Notes: generated by a model not told the origin, from the sequence alone. Positions 13,262 through 27,049 are shown, counted from the stretch's first letter. The stretch is DNA of 64,000 nucleotides from Ceratodon purpureus (GCA_014871385.1 CM026421.1:24323752-24387751); one strand, 5' to 3'. Numbers and translations are program-made.

Positions 13262-13655
13262 TGGCCTAGAAGTTACTGTTGAAAGGAGTTAGGCCTAGAA
13301 CACTTGTAGAAATATGGTCCTTAATGACTCGTCCATAATGACTTAAATGGTCCAAAATGTCTCAATTTGAGTCATTTTGGACCATTTAAGTCATTATGGA
13401 CAAGTCATTAAGGACTATATTTCTACTAGTGGAAGTTATTGTTGAGAGGAGTTAGGCCTAGAAGTTACTATTGAGAGGAGTTAGGCCCTTAGAAGTTAGT
13501 GTTGAGAGGAGTTAGGCCTAGAAGTTACTATTGAAAGGAGTTAGGCTTAGAAGTTACTGTTGAGAGGAGTTAGGCCTAGAAGTTACTGTTGAGAGGAGTT
13601 AGGCCTAGAAGTTACTGTTGAGAGGAGTTAGGCCTAAAAGTTACTGTTGAGAGGA
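13262..13655. repeat. 29-base minisatellite, interrupted by a CACTA-like element
   Basis: About nine to ten copies of a 29-base unit with core GAAGTTACTGTTGAGAGGAG and linker TTAGGCCTA. Units 2 (about 23343) and 3 (about 30712) have a single copy at the matching place, so the array expanded only in unit 1. The 131-base element at 13301-13431 sits inside one unit. Confidence 0.9.
13301..13431. mobile_element. CACTA-like foldback miniature element
   Basis: A near-perfect 131-base palindrome with arms of about 60 bases (core CCTTAATGAC...GGTCCAAAATG) and its axis near CTCAATTTGAG. The ends are CACTTGTAGAAA and, inverted, CACTAGTAGAAA, which fit the CACTA (En/Spm) terminus. The trinucleotide GAA flanks both sides (13298-13300 and 13432-13434), the 3-base target duplication expected for CACTA elements. 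Removing the element and one GAA restores a normal minisatellite unit. It encodes no protein, so it would be non-autonomous. Confidence 0.85.
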
Positions 13656-16600
13656 GTGACTCTAAATGTGCCTTGCATTAGAAGTTTCTTTTGAGTCTTG
13701 AATCTGACACGTCATGACGTTTGTCCGACTCTGTCCTGGTAATCCGAAGCAAAGTTTGTTTGTTGTCAATGTCATTTTTGGCTGTGTTTTAACTTTTAGT
13801 GGATACCAGGTAAAACTTTTCATTCACAAAGGAGAATATATCAATGTATCATATTGTTGTTTGAATATTCTTTTGAGGTGGTTTCAAAGTAAGGTGGGGA
13901 ATAGAAAGTAGTATGATGCAATGTTGTAGGCTGTTACAGGCACAACAACCAACAAATACACTCATTTATCATTTGATTATGATATTTTTCAATTTTTTAT
14001 GGGTTATATTGCAGATATAAATAATTATGTTGATTCCAACATTCTTGCTTTTAAGAAATATAGAAATATGACATTATTATTATTAATACAAAATTAAAGA
14101 TATATTAGAAAATACTAATTTTAATAATCTAATGAATATGTTAGTAATTTTTAATTTTTCATGTATATATTTATTTTCTTAAAATTTATTGATTTATACA
14201 ATTTACATTCTATGAATAGTGCTAAATACATATTCTCATGGTGTATAAAATGTTTACACTTCATTGCTTTTAGCCATTGCTAGTACTATAAAGATTATTA
14301 AGTGGAAAATTAGAATTCAAACTTGGATAGTGGTCAATTAATGAGTTATATTACAGATTGGCAGATTGTGATATATATGTGGATAGTGAGCATTTACTGA
14401 TATATCTTGATTAGCAAATTGTGATTTGTGCATTGTTAGTGGCACTAATTAGTACCTAATCTCTGTCAAACTAAATTTCAAATCTTGATAGTGGAGTCAC
14501 TCTTTAAAGAATCTTTTTTTATTACATTCAATTCTTCTTAAAAAAACCACTGCAAACTATAGTTAGGCCTGGCCTTGGGCCTTATTGTAGGATTACCTTT
14601 TACTAACATACAAGCTAGTAATCTACTACTTTTAACTACATATTCTTGTAATGATTGTTTGATTTTTATTGCCAAACACTGCAATATTGAAAAATTACCG
14701 TCACTGTTTATTTCAGGGCACTGGAGCATTCAGAAGTACTATACTTCTTTATTGCCACACATTTGAGATTTGCAAAGTACTCTCATTCTTTATAACCAAA
14801 CACTTGAGTATTGTACACAAATCTTTTACTGATTAATGTCCATTGTCAAGTTATAATTTAGATGGAAGATGATAATTTTACTCCTAATGCTCTTGATGAT
14901 TTCAAACCAAAACTGCAAATCAACAGCTTTTGGTAGGGCAAACCATTTCTTTTTTAGTTTCATAACATTATTGGGTTAATCCAAGTATAGTATCTTTAGA
15001 CCAACTTACTAAATCATCCTTTCTGAAGAATTTTAGAGTGGGAAACAGAAGTAGATGCAAAAGCATATTGTGAATTTGTTCAACCTTTGAAAACAAGTTC
15101 TTTTGACTACTTCAAAAAGTTGAAATCTTAAATAATTTGTCAAACCATACTGTGCAAATTTAGAATGTCATGTATCTTTGTATTCTAGTATAAAAATGAC
15201 TCAAGAGAGCCAACGTAAGAAAATTTGAAAGATGAAAACCTTGATTTTCATCTTCAAACAAAAATAAATTAGAATATAGTGTAGAATAAGAAGAAAAACA
15301 AAAACAAATTAGAATAAAGTGTGGAATAAAAAGAAAAAACTAAATTGCTAATAACGTCTTCAACAAATTGAATTTAAAATGAGTTCTTAAAGCTATATTT
15401 GAATGTTTCACAAAGAATTGATTGATTGCATTACTTCTCATATTTCTTACTTCACTTATTGGAAAAGAGAGGCTCAAACCTTTCTATAGGGATAAGAATC
15501 TCTACAATAGTAAAATACAAATAAATTCAAAATTTCTTCTAAAAAATTGTTTGAAATTATTTTAGTTGTCCACGCTGACTTGTGAACATTCATTACTTTT
15601 GTCATATATATTGGAATATTATGAAACAAAGCTTGTCATGTAAATAATGACCTATAAGAGGTAGCTATAATATTTCAAATACAAAAAAATTAAAAATTAA
15701 AGTAAAAATTAAATAGAACTAAAAATGAAATTGGTTATAAAATTTGGTATTCTCAAGAGACCACATTTCAGTCTCAAAGGCATTTAAGCATTAATATTTA
15801 CTAAAAGTGATAAGATTAAATCATCTTTCTCATTGATAGATGATAAATGGCACAAAAGTTTAATTTTCTTTTTTTTTCTCTTAAATTTAAAATGATTCTT
15901 AGAAAAGAAACGGCATTGATTTATTTATCCTAAAGACTATGTCCGTAATGTTAATGTTTATGCAGGATGATTCAAATGGTTGTAAAGAAATACTATGTGC
16001 AAATTTCATTTTGTAACAGACCTTGTCAAAGGCTCATAGAACAAACACAAGTACCATCAAAAGCTATCAAGACTACCACTATCCTTGAACAACTTTATTA
16101 CTCAATATTCAATCTTAAAATTTTGTTATTACTAAGCTCTTGTACGTAATCCCCTAAAATCATATATTTATAACAATATTGTTCAATTTGAATTGACGTC
16201 GTAGGAACTTGCCCAAAATCTCAATTGAACAAACAAAAGAATGTTTTCCACTTGGCCACTTAAATAAACTTTATGCTTCTCTCAAATATATGTTTTTGAC
16301 GATGGGCAACTCAAATAACAAAGTTTTGACAGTTTTTAGAATTATTTTTTTATTGTAGAAATAATGTTTTTGACAATCTCAAAGGCAATCATATCAACTA
16401 CTTGTATAAAAACATTTTAGAGCTAATAAAGGGATGTAGCATACATTTTGGAGCTTGCCCTTATTTAAAAATAATTACTTAGAATAACATAGCTTTCTTT
16501 TAGAATGCATATATTTATATACATAATGTACCTATTATGCTCTTGCATTCTCTACATCCACATATTATTTCAAAAATTCATATTCAAAATTGATTTTACA

Positions 16601-18550
16601 AGAACTTGCCTATAATTCCAGTTGTATGTAGAATTGGCAAAGGAATTTTAAAAGTTGAATTGCAAATTGAGGATGTTATAATATATATAGTTTAATACTA
16701 TAATGCATTGTTTAAATACTATTAAAGACAAAATGATGACATTGCTAGCAAAAAATCAAAGCTAAATTCACCTAGTTTATCAAGTTTTTCTGTTTGTAAT
16801 ATTCAATTGTTTTTAAAGAATCACATACATTAAAATAAATGGCAATAATGAAATCATCAATGTAATCAAATCCTTGTCAATATTATTTGAATTATATATG
16901 TCAAATATCATCATTAAAAATAAAAGAACATGAAAATTGTAATCCAATTTTTTTGTTTTCTACCATCCAATTATCTTTAATTTGAAAAGTGCCACCTTAG
17001 TAGTGTTGATTTTCTACATTTTTTGATTATTTAATTCTACATGTTGAATTTTAAGTGCATTTTTTAAACCAATTTTTTTTTTAATCTTTTTATTGAACAC
17101 TTGAATATAAAATGAAGCATAGAAGACTCACTAATCATTGTGTTGTTATAAGTTTCACATGTATACAAAGTTTTACATTTAATATTATTTGAATTTGAAA
17201 TAAAAATTTATAGTATTTGAAAGTATATAATTATTAATCCAAAATAAATCTCTCATTAGAAGTAATATACTACCAAATGCAAGAAAAAGACATTAGATGT
17301 ACTATTTGCTACAACTATAAAAGACTCCTCTAGTAAGACCATGCTAAAGGGGATCTAACACAATTAGAGAATAGCTCACACCATGTCATCTACCACCTTC
17401 ACATTGCAATCATGTCATCTACCACGGATAGAGTGCCACCATACCGTTTACCATTACTTGAGTGCCACCAATTCAAGTGCTATAATGCCATCTACCACTA
17501 GAGTGCCACCATGTCATTTGTTTGTGCCACGATGCCATGTGCAATAATTAAAAGAAATCTATTGTAGTATTAATACATCATTTACCATAATTAAATTTAG
17601 AAATTTGCCATGCCATCTCTTACAATTAGAAGAAATCTACAATGATGTCCCACTTTGCCATAATTCAATATTGCCATAGTGTTAATATACTTGCCACTTG
17701 GTTAATGTGTAAATTAATTAATTAATTAATTTTTACTAGAATGGAATTATAATTTGTCCATCTATTATTTTCTATAACAAGTAAGTTCAATTAAAATGTT
17801 GAAGAATTTAAATACCTCTATAATACATCAATTTTTTTAAAGAAAAAAACCTCAATTCTCAAATTATCAAATTAACTAGTTTTTAGAATATATAAATTTA
17901 TTGTATGAGTAAATAATTGTACAACACTTTCACAGCTTCACTTGATTAGCTCATGCTAATGTGCTCAATTATGATATCAATTGCAACATCTACATTAATA
18001 AAAAAGAATACGCAATAACAAGTTCTCTCCCCTTGCCCACCATGCCAAATTAATGCTTTATGACCATTTAGTGGGGAATCCATTGTTCTTTGTTTTCTTA
18101 AATTTATTAATATAAATTTGTTCTATTTGCCTAAAACAATTGCACAAAGTCACACATACTATGTTCATCTAATAAAACAAGATACATGGCAAAACAACAT
18201 ATAATCTAAGTAATATTGGCAGAAATTTTCAATGAACAAAAATGCACGTTTTTCCAATAACATGCCTCATTTTATAACCATAGTGAATGCCTTAGGTTAA
18301 AAAAACAAAACAAAACAATTAGATGATGGTTTTTTTTCTATAATAGATAAAAAGCAGCTCAACTACGCAATTGATTGGAAGAGAGCCTTAAGAGAGATGG
18401 AGAGAAGGAACAAGATAAGGATTAGAAATGAGTTAAGACTATTACTTATTTATAAGTGGAAACTCTCAGTTTGATGTAGGTATAAAATAGTTGGTTGTTG
18501 GTCCTTCTCAATAATTGGCACCTTTACCAAGATAAAGTTTTTATCAAAAC
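13656..18550. other. AT-rich non-coding part of unit 1
   Basis: Long AT-rich DNA with no gene I can support; it matches unit 3 at about 31000-35570 and partly unit 2. Positions 17360-17560 carry a degenerate repeat with cores GTCATCTACCAC and GAGTGCCACCA, seen again at 24690-25040 and 35490-35580. Confidence 0.6.
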
Positions 18551-20311
18551 GGGCTTCACATGTTATTTGAACCGTCTCCACCCAAGTAGGTTCCAGTACC
18601 GTTTCAGCTCCCTAGCACGCTGAAGTCCAGTTGCTCCACTCCACTGTCTCGAGTGCTTGATAATGCCCCTCGTGCAGTACCGGAAAAAAATCACTTGCAA
18701 GCTGATGTTGCTGTTCTGCAACACTTTCTGTGATAAAGTTCTGATTGTTAAACCTTCCACGGACCACAAGGTGCCTCATCCTTTGGCATCACATTGAAAA
18801 TTACACTACTTGGATCACAATGCACTGCCATGACTCAACTACTGGATTCAAGTCTCGACACTCTCTCGCACCTACAAACTAACGCAATATATGTCATGAT
18901 CACCAATGACGCTCATAAAGATTGGGATCCTTGTCACCGTCCTCGACTGAATCACCCTAGAATGCTTCACCGCATTCCCAATTACGGCTAAAAATCTAGG
19001 AAAACATCTATGTTTCCCCGGATGATTCCAGCACCTACACCAGAGGGATCCTTCTCAGCACCCAATTCTGCAAATCCAGTTAAACACATCCATGGAGCAA
19101 CTTCTAACGAATATCTTGGTTGTACAATATGGATACCTTCCATTGCGAGTCCAAACTTCAATATCGCAAGGATCAGCCACACATGGTGTGAACTGAACAT
19201 CAAAACGATCAAAGCTCGACGATCTTATAGTACATTGTGCAGTCTTGTTGGACCAATAAGTAGGAAACCTTTAGAGAACCAATCTCCAAATTAACTTGAG
19301 GACATTCAACCCATCAGTCAATCCAAAATCCAAAAGAATGTGGAATCAGTCCAGCAATCAGTGTCCACAACCAATCACACAATCAGCAGAATTTCATTAT
19401 CTTCAGTCTCCATATCTGCAGCAACTTGTAACTTCCCTAAAAAGGAAGTGGAAATCATGACACGAAATTGAACATACCAATCAAAAAATGAATATCCAGA
19501 AGCAAAGTAACCAAACATTTTACGTTCAAGAGACAATTTTCAGTATCTGTATATTTGTCTAGATGTAAACCCAGGGTAGATATTGGTCCAGCTCAACAGC
19601 GGACTTTCAAGAATCAAAACCCAATGCAAATAAAAACAAAGGCTCGCAAGCAGACATATTGGTCTGTGTAGGGGACAGTATTTTGCGAACAAGCGTTGTG
19701 TTACAGATTCAACAAGTGCCTACCTGAAGCCAATATCAACACAACGTTCACAACCTACGTCTTCAAATACTAAAAACTCACCTCTCCCAAGGCTAATTAC
19801 AGTATTCAAGAGCACTTCAAGATATTTTACCATCAGCGTCAACAGAAGCTGCATGAGAAGGAGAAGAGTAAATATGACGAGGTTTGTTATAGAGCTGCTG
19901 CAATGTAGCGCTGACGAAGATGGAAGCCACTGACCAAGAACATAGTATCACCCAGAGATACTGTTTAATGTTTCGGAACAGTTACTCTCGGAGATTGTAT
20001 CCTTCATGAACCACGGATAACTACCATGCTTGTGTCAATGTCAAAATAAGCAATGTTCAAGCAAATAAACACATGATAGACTTGTACTTCATGTAAGCAG
20101 CAGCATGGTCTGTAACGTTTTGGATAACAAAAATCTAGGGATCTCACAGTTCTAACTTCTAACCCTACCCGGTTCTGTGACTCTGTCAAGATGATATGTT
20201 TAAGTGACTTGAAACTATGAGGCCTTGAGCGTTGTCCTCCGATACCAGACGTAGTAGTATTGCTAATTGGCCTAAACTGTGATGACTAACAGCAAGGAAA
20301 TGATGGTCCGG

Positions 20312-21808
20312 CTATTTGTCCACGCAATTGCTCTCAACGATTTTGTCGATTATAACCTTGCGCGCCAGTGCCAACATGGTCAGCGCTCCACACTGAGCCT
20401 TCTTCCAGTTCAAGGCCGCATCTGCCAAGGACTTTTGTGCACAGAGCATGTTCTCGTAACACTTGGACTTCTTGGATTCCAAAGGGTTGGATGGTAATTC
20501 TTCGTCGCCGCAGCGCTTCCTTTTGTGGATATTTTTGGCATTGCATATTTCAAACATTTTGCCAGGCTGCACACTAATTGACACATTTGAGATAACCTTG
20601 TTCATCCTTGTTGTGGTAACACATAGATTGACTCAAGTTTCAAAGCTTTTGGTTTATAACTTTCTTACTAACTTAGCAAATAGTGCAAGACAAAGAGCTA
20701 AACATTTCTATTATTCACATTATGGGAATTGGTTTAGTACCTGCAACTCTTCCACATCCACCACAAGGGAAAAGACGCAATTGGTCACATCCTCCAGTGC
20801 TTGAGTTGCGCGATATGTTGTGCTTTTGACTGTTGCTTCCATATTTGCTCTCAAGATATTCAACTGTAGCAGATGCCACTTTTGAGTCAAAGATTGTAAA
20901 TCAATTGAAGTTTCCAGAAAATTTCACCCACAAAGATGTACAACTCACGGAACAATTTTCCACTAGCTGGAGTTAATCATCGATAGTAAATACTTTAAAA
21001 GTACCTGGTTTACTTCCATCTCATCATTCTGCGATTGCAGTTTCTTAATATGGAGATCCGTTGGCACAAATCCTTCCTCTTCATCTGTAATGCATTTTGC
21101 CACAAGGTGGTCTCGTAATTCTTTCAACCTTTCCTCGGGTTCTTTACGCACCATACTCTCCTGGGTTGAGATTTGCACAGGTTTAGTAACATTTAAGTTT
21201 TCCAAGACATCGTTGAACATTCTCTCCCAGTGCTTCGCTATTGATTCAAGGGCGGAGTAGTTCTGTTGAAGTTTTCTCTCACTCGCCTTTCCAACAGTGA
21301 ATTCCTGTCGGATGTCACCATACTTGTGCTTGTGCCAATTCGTGCTTTTTTCAGATCATTCTTTCGCAAACCCAATACTCAAGCGCAGTATCTCTGAGCT
21401 ACTCACAATGGCATCCATAGAGTTGCTCAAAGCTATTTCGTTCTTCTCCACCGCGTGCAAACAATTGCGCAGACTTTCTTCCTTTTTGGCAGCCGCATGC
21501 AAAGTGTTGCGCAAAATCACTTCCCTCTGCGCAGCCGCTTGCGAAGTGTTGCACAGAGTTGCTTCCTTCACCGCGACATCTCGCAAAAGGCCATTAATGA
21601 AGTTCACCTGCTCATGGAGACTTATTCACGTCAAACCGGTTGTCATCACTCATGAATTACAATATGCACATCGTGACTTCCTCTTGTCAAGTTGTCACAC
21701 AACTTTTCTTTCTAGACACCACAAGACACGTACTTTGAAGTTGTGCGAAAGAAGAGATTGGGAATGAATATGTGTTTTTACCATTTCCTCAGAGTCTGTG
21801 ATCTCCAT
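20312..21808 (-). pseudogene. Coiled-coil family gene, copy 2 (one in-frame TGA)
   Basis: Exons in transcript order: 21808-21782, 21711-21661, 21607-21005, 20863-20741, 20566-20312 (TAG), all GT-AG and phase 0, 352 codons with the internal stop. Exon 1 encodes MEITDSEEM. Exon 2 is longer than in copies 1 and 3 because it starts directly after TTTCTAG and keeps 8 extra bases. Exon 3 has three 14-residue units (e.g. QREVILRNTLHAAA), the KNEIALSNS unit, then IVSSSEILRLSIGFAKE and TGA at 21358-21356, where copy 3 has TGG. The frame then continues open through HWERMFNDVLENLNV to the exon end. Exons 4 and 5 match copy 1 closely (EDVTNCVFSLVVDVEE; ALNWKKAQCGALTML). Function is unknown; it is either a pseudogene or truncated near residue 109. 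Confidence 0.68.
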
Positions 21809-22019
21809 GGTCATTAGTATGTTGCTGAACGGGTGGCTTCTCTTCCTCCAAAAGCCTTTGCAGTTGAGCAAAGTTGCCTGCTGACACGGGGATCACAAAT
21901 ACGTTCCAGAACAAACCGTAAATTTTCAACTCGTGTGGAGACATAACAAATCCTTACAGCGCCCTAACGATGAGTTTTTCCACATGTACAGCCAAATAAT
22001 ACAATTGAATTGTGCAATT

Positions 22020-22990
22020 CAAGAACAAGAGCTCCAACCTTCACCGTGCAAAATGTAATTGACACAACAAACACTAATGCGTAAGGAACTACCACTTGTA
22101 CAGCATATCGTTCAGCCTCACTGTGAGAGAAACTTTTCCAAACCTCTCACACAAGCCCACTCTACAATCGATTCAAGTATCTCTAACTCTTACCTCAGTA
22201 TAAGAGTAGTCAAGTTGAACGCATCAGATCTTCTCCAGGCTCTGCTGACACTTCCTCCTGCACGACTATGCACTTCTTCCTACCAAGTCAGCGTCCCCTG
22301 TTTCCGTAAGTTCTAAGCAACGCAACCTCAGTTACCTCACGTCCTGCATCAAAGCTAAGCAAAGTCTGCAAGTGCTGCATCAACCAAACATTGCATACGT
22401 ACATCAAGCACATACACTTCTAGGAGAACGGCACAATGTTTACCCTCAGAGATATAAACTAGGGTCTACCTCACACACCCTCTGTTCCTTCAAACTACTT
22501 AGATCTCACTCCTCTCCCACAACTATAGCCAAGTAGTTCCCAAGAGCCCCTCGAACACCTCTCCCCACACAACCACACCTACTTCTTCGTCATGCTACAA
22601 CAACCAAATTGTGTAGACATCAACTTGCAATCAAAGTAAAAAAGAGATCAGCAGAGTGTGCAACCTTACCGAGACTCTCTGGGGACTCCTGCACTCTACC
22701 CCTTGGTGCTTCGAAGTGGTTCTGATCTCTTCTCTCTTGACTCACCAAGTTGTGAACATCAAGCTCTTGCCCCCCCGGCTTCTCCGAAACCTGTCTCCGC
22801 GTGCAATCGTACACTTCTGCCGTGATATCGGTGACCCCTGGTACTGCAACTTTGCTCCTATCAATTGGAGCTTTATGTTGCAGTCAGGGCAGCTGGTGTG
22901 TAATCACGCCGGTCATCTCAATCTCACTAACTCACTAGCTCACTACTGTTTTCAGTTCATTTCCCAGTGATTCAGTCTAAGTAGGGCTTC
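22020..22990 (-). other. Conserved upstream block of coiled-coil gene copy 2
   Basis: Same block as 11680-12870 and 29370-30370, with the minus-strand donor-like GTAAGGT beginning at 22669. It lacks the internal duplication of copy 1. A putative 5' UTR exon and promoter are inferred only from position and conservation. Confidence 0.45.
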
Positions 22991-25300
22991 TCACATTTAT
23001 GTTTGACATAGTTCTTTCTCATGTATTTCCAAATTCGAGCTGACCATCGTCAACTTTGGATTGTGGCATGTATGCCAACCTTGTGAGTTTGAAGCCTGCA
23101 TGTGACTTAATTCTCATAGCAGGGTTTTTGAATTTACATGTCATGCATTTTTCCAGTTATATTCGTATTGGTTGTACAAGGCGTTGATGAACTGCTAACA
23201 TGACGTTCTTGGCATAATAGAAAGTGGTCCTTTCCATGATCATCATCTAATTTATCTAATAGAAAATAGCTTTTCTACACTAAGCATCTTAAAATGGATG
23301 ATTGATGTAGTAAATTTAGAGAAGAGGTTAAAGATTCATATGTGGCCTAGAAGTTACGGTTGAGAGGACTAGAAGTCTAGATGTGGTTTAGAACATAAGG
23401 GTGTGTTGAATGGTTAGCAACTCATTGGTTAGTATCTGACACGTCATGGGTCATGGGTTTTGTCGTAGTTGTTGGGATCAGAGTTTGTATACTTTCGTTT
23501 TTGGCAAGGTTTAGTAAATACTAACGTAAGAACTTCATGCATTGGAGAAAATATGTTATCCACTTATTTGAATATTCTTTTGGAGTGGATTTAAGGTTCT
23601 GTAGGGAGGAATATGTAGTCTCATGCGATGTCGTAGTTTGTCATAGACAAACTAATTTAAAAACACATTCAATTGAACATCATATTTTTATCAAATTTTT
23701 ACCCCTGATATTCTAGAGTTAGAAATATGATGATAATGTTGTAAATATAAGATTAAATTTATTTAAATAGAAGAGAGCAATTTTCATACTTTCATGTATA
23801 TGCTATTAAGTTATTGTTCTTCATGTTTGTTTTTTTCTTTATTATTCAATATTTATCCATCTATTCAATTTGTATTCTATCAATAATGCAGTATAATTGA
23901 AATTGTTAAACACATATTCCAAAGGCATACAAAATGTTTACACTTTATTGCTTTTAACCATTAAAAGTATTATAGAATTTAAATGGCAAGTTGTAATTCA
24001 TACCCTAGTAGTGAAGATTTATAATATATCTTTATAGTAACAGAATGTGATAAGTGTATGGATATTGAGCAGTGCTTCTTGATTTATTTTTTTGGGCACA
24101 TTGTAGTACATGTGTAGGTTGTGAGCATTAATAGGTGATACATGTATTAGTGAAAATGATTTTATTGATTTATCTTTATTGAAAATTTTTGATTTGCACA
24201 TGGTTAGTAGCGAGAAATCAAACCATATTTAATATGTCTATGCTAGAAAGGCATCTGAAACTTTTTTTACTACATTTAAATATTTTTTAAGACAAGTGCA
24301 CAATTCTAATATGCATATCCTGGACTTTCCCTTAGACTAATATGGTACTTATAAATCTACGACCTTTAACTACTCAAGCTTGTAATGATTGTTTGATACT
24401 TTATTGCCAAACACTGCAATATTGAAATATACATGTATTATTTATTTTGGAATGCTAGAGGTGCAATGTTAACACCATATATGTTAAAATGGCCATTCTA
24501 CATTATATTAAAGGTCATACTATTGGGCTAAAACAACAAAAGTAATCCAAACTTTTTGGGGTCAGTTAATGTAAAAAACTTTTGATTTCTCTGAGGTCAG
24601 ACTATTTGTAGCAGCCAATGTAATATAGAATGGCCATTTTAATGAATATGGCATTTGTTGTAAAGTACTTCAATTCTTTATTGAAAGTGACTATGCCATC
24701 AGTCAATGGTCACTATCTGAATGTCGCCACACCACCATTTCACCATGCCATCTGCCCCACATGATTACAACCAACTTTACTAACACCATGCCATATACCA
24801 TGATTAAAAGAGATGCACAAAAGAGTTGTCAGCTACCATAGTTAGAAGAGATTTACCATAGACTCATGGTGCCATGGACCATGGTCCATCTATTATAACT
24901 AACAAAGATTTACCACGTTTATTAAAAAAGAATTACTACAGTCGGAAGAAAATTACTATTAATAGTGCCTTGGCCCATGATCCATCTACTATAACTAACA
25001 AAGATTTTCAATGTCATTTTCCATAGATAGAAGAAATTTACTACAATGCCATAGTGCTAGACTGTTAGTACAAACCAAAAAGAAGTTTTTCTACTCAATT
25101 GAAACAATATATTATCCATCTATTCTTTCTTGTAAAATGTAAGTTCAACTAAAAATTTTTGAGTGCTAATTGAATACCTCTACAATACATTAAATTCATA
25201 ATATGCAACCATAATTTCAATGAACACAAATGCTCACTTCTCCAATAACATGCCTAGTTTTACAACCATGATGAATTCATCAAGGTCACCCCCAAAAAAA
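22991..25300. other. AT-rich non-coding part of unit 2
   Basis: No gene seen. It contains a single remnant of the unit 1 minisatellite sequence (about 23343), a miniature inverted-repeat element (24464-24660) and degenerate CCATCTAC-type repeats (24690-25040). Confidence 0.6.
24464..24660. mobile_element. Miniature inverted-repeat element, about 200 bases
   Basis: Arms of about 40 bases in inverted orientation: 24471-24510 with AAAATGGCCATTCTA, and 24621-24660 with TAGAATGGCCATTTT. The sequence is absent at the matching places in unit 1 (about 14725) and unit 3 (about 31900), where the flanks run on continuously. No protein is encoded, and I could not define the target duplication. Confidence 0.65.
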
Positions 25301-25319
25301 TAATAAAATATAAGGAGAG

Positions 25320-26110
25320 GATAGTATATGCCCTAGGGCTTGGATCATGTCAATGATGTCGTTACACAGAACCGCCTCGTCAGGAACGCAAAACTCGTCA
25401 TCTGGATCCTTATCTCGGTTCAGAAAGCGTGGATACGTGTAAATATTTGTGGTCCATGCTCCAACTATGAGCCCTGAGGGAGTGATTTTTTACTCCCTTG
25501 TAAAGGCAATATTCATTGCCTTGCCTTGCTTAATCATGCGTCGAAATAAGCTGACACAAATCGATTGTTCTCTGATATAGGTGTTAAGTAAGATCTTCAA
25601 AGAGGGAGTCTAAGTTCAATTTACCTGCTGTATATAACGCATCTACAATAGATGGGTTGATAGTATCAAACCCTTCTTCTACTCTTGCTCTTGATGGTAT
25701 ATATCTTGGTTTTCCACTTGTGGTACGTTCCTAAGCTGCATGCACCAACGGCAAGTAATTCATCAGAAAATCATAGAAAGCTTAAAAATTTGGTCCATTG
25801 ATGTTTCGATGAATTGTATTGTTAGGAAACATAGGAGTCGTGACCAACATAATCCATAGCTCTAGTTGCGACAAATGATTCAAAGTCATGCACTGATGCA
25901 CCGTGGAATGCCTTATGCACATTACATTTTTTATCTGTTCTCGAATTCACTGCACAGTGCATGCATTTGCAGCAGTTAAATCATCAACAATGTATTCTTT
26001 GGATGTTAATTTGTAAGGTAATCCAAAGGTTTCAGAGACAAAAATTGAAATATGTTTGCCTTGTGTTGAACGTCTATAATTGCCATTTGTGTGGGAATAT
26101 ATAACCGGTG
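25320..26110. other. Unit 3-specific segment, possible coding remnant
   Basis: Between units 2 and 3 lies a segment of more even base composition that is absent from units 1 and 2. On the minus strand a stretch ends ..EYIVDDLTAANACTVQ, and another frame downstream contains HKAFHGASVHDFESFV, both broken by stops. It looks like a decayed gene or transposon fragment. I do not recognise the family. Confidence 0.35.
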
Positions 26111-27049
26111 TGATAATCATAACCAGCTTGGATGTCAAGCTCAACGTCTGCGAACTAGCAAGCACAGAGCCAGTAGTATAGTGCCACCTCGGCTAAACAC
26201 AGCAGCCAAGGTGATACGTTTTACCGCGATGATTCCAGCACTGGCACCAAACAGATCCTCCTCCGCACCTACTTTTGCAATCAAGTCTAAACACATCCAT
26301 GAAGCAACTTCTGACGAATATCTTGGTTGAACAATATGGATACCTCCCATTGCCAGTCCAAACTCCAAGATCGCAAAGATCAGCCACACATGGCGTGAAC
26401 TAAACACCAAAACCATCAAAGCTTGATCTTATAGTACATCGTGCAGCCTTGTTGGACTAGTAAGTAGGAAACCTTTAGAGAACCAATATTCTCCAAATTA
26501 ACTTGAAGAGATCATTCAATCCATCAGTTAATCCAAAATCCAAAAGAAATCAGTCCTGCATCTAGTGTCCACAACTAATCACAATCAGCTAATGTTCACT
26601 ATCTTCAGTCTCCATAACTACAGCAACTTCCGTCAAAAGAAAGTGGAAATGATGACACAAAGTTAAACATACCAATCTGAAAATGAACCTCTAGAAGCAG
26701 AGTAACTCTTACCTTTAACGTTCGAGACAGAATTTTCAGTATCTATAGACTTGTGAGAATGTAGACCCAGGGTAGATAGTGGTCCAGCTTAGCAGAGGAC
26801 TTCTAAAACCGAATGCATTTTATAATTAAGATGGAAGGCTCGCAAGCAGACTTGATCTGTGTAGAGAACGGTTCCTTGCGGATAAGCGTTGTGTTACAGA
26901 TTCAAAAAGTGCCTACATGAAGCCGATATCAAAACAACTTTCACAACCTACGTCGTCAAATACTTGAAAATTAAACCACTTCTAAGGCCAATGACAATAT
27001 TCAAGACCACTTCAACTTTTCAAGAGATTTTACCATAGTGTCAACAGAA

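Larger units (their letters stand above)
8170..18550. repeat. Segmental duplication unit 1
   Basis: This block matches 18560-25300 (unit 2) and about 26120-35570 (unit 3) along its length. Shared landmarks in order are: a segment with GATGATTCCAGCACC (8726, 19020, 26228); the minus-strand coiled-coil gene; its upstream block with CGTGCAATCGTACAC; and AT-rich DNA with GCCAAACACTGCAATATTG (about 14670, 24410, 31845). Boundaries are approximate because I aligned by eye. Confidence 0.85.
18560..25300. repeat. Segmental duplication unit 2
   Basis: Matches unit 1 from about 8200 onward and carries coiled-coil gene copy 2. It is shorter because most of the AT-rich tail seen in units 1 and 3 is missing. 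A private inverted-repeat element lies at about 24464-24660. Confidence 0.8.

Noticed and set aside
18988..19212. Minus-strand frame containing GIHIVQPRYS, also at 26141-26419, as an extra conserved gene
   Set aside because: The frame is equally long in units 2 and 3, but many differences change residues and unit 1 is broken by a duplication. No flanking exons were found.
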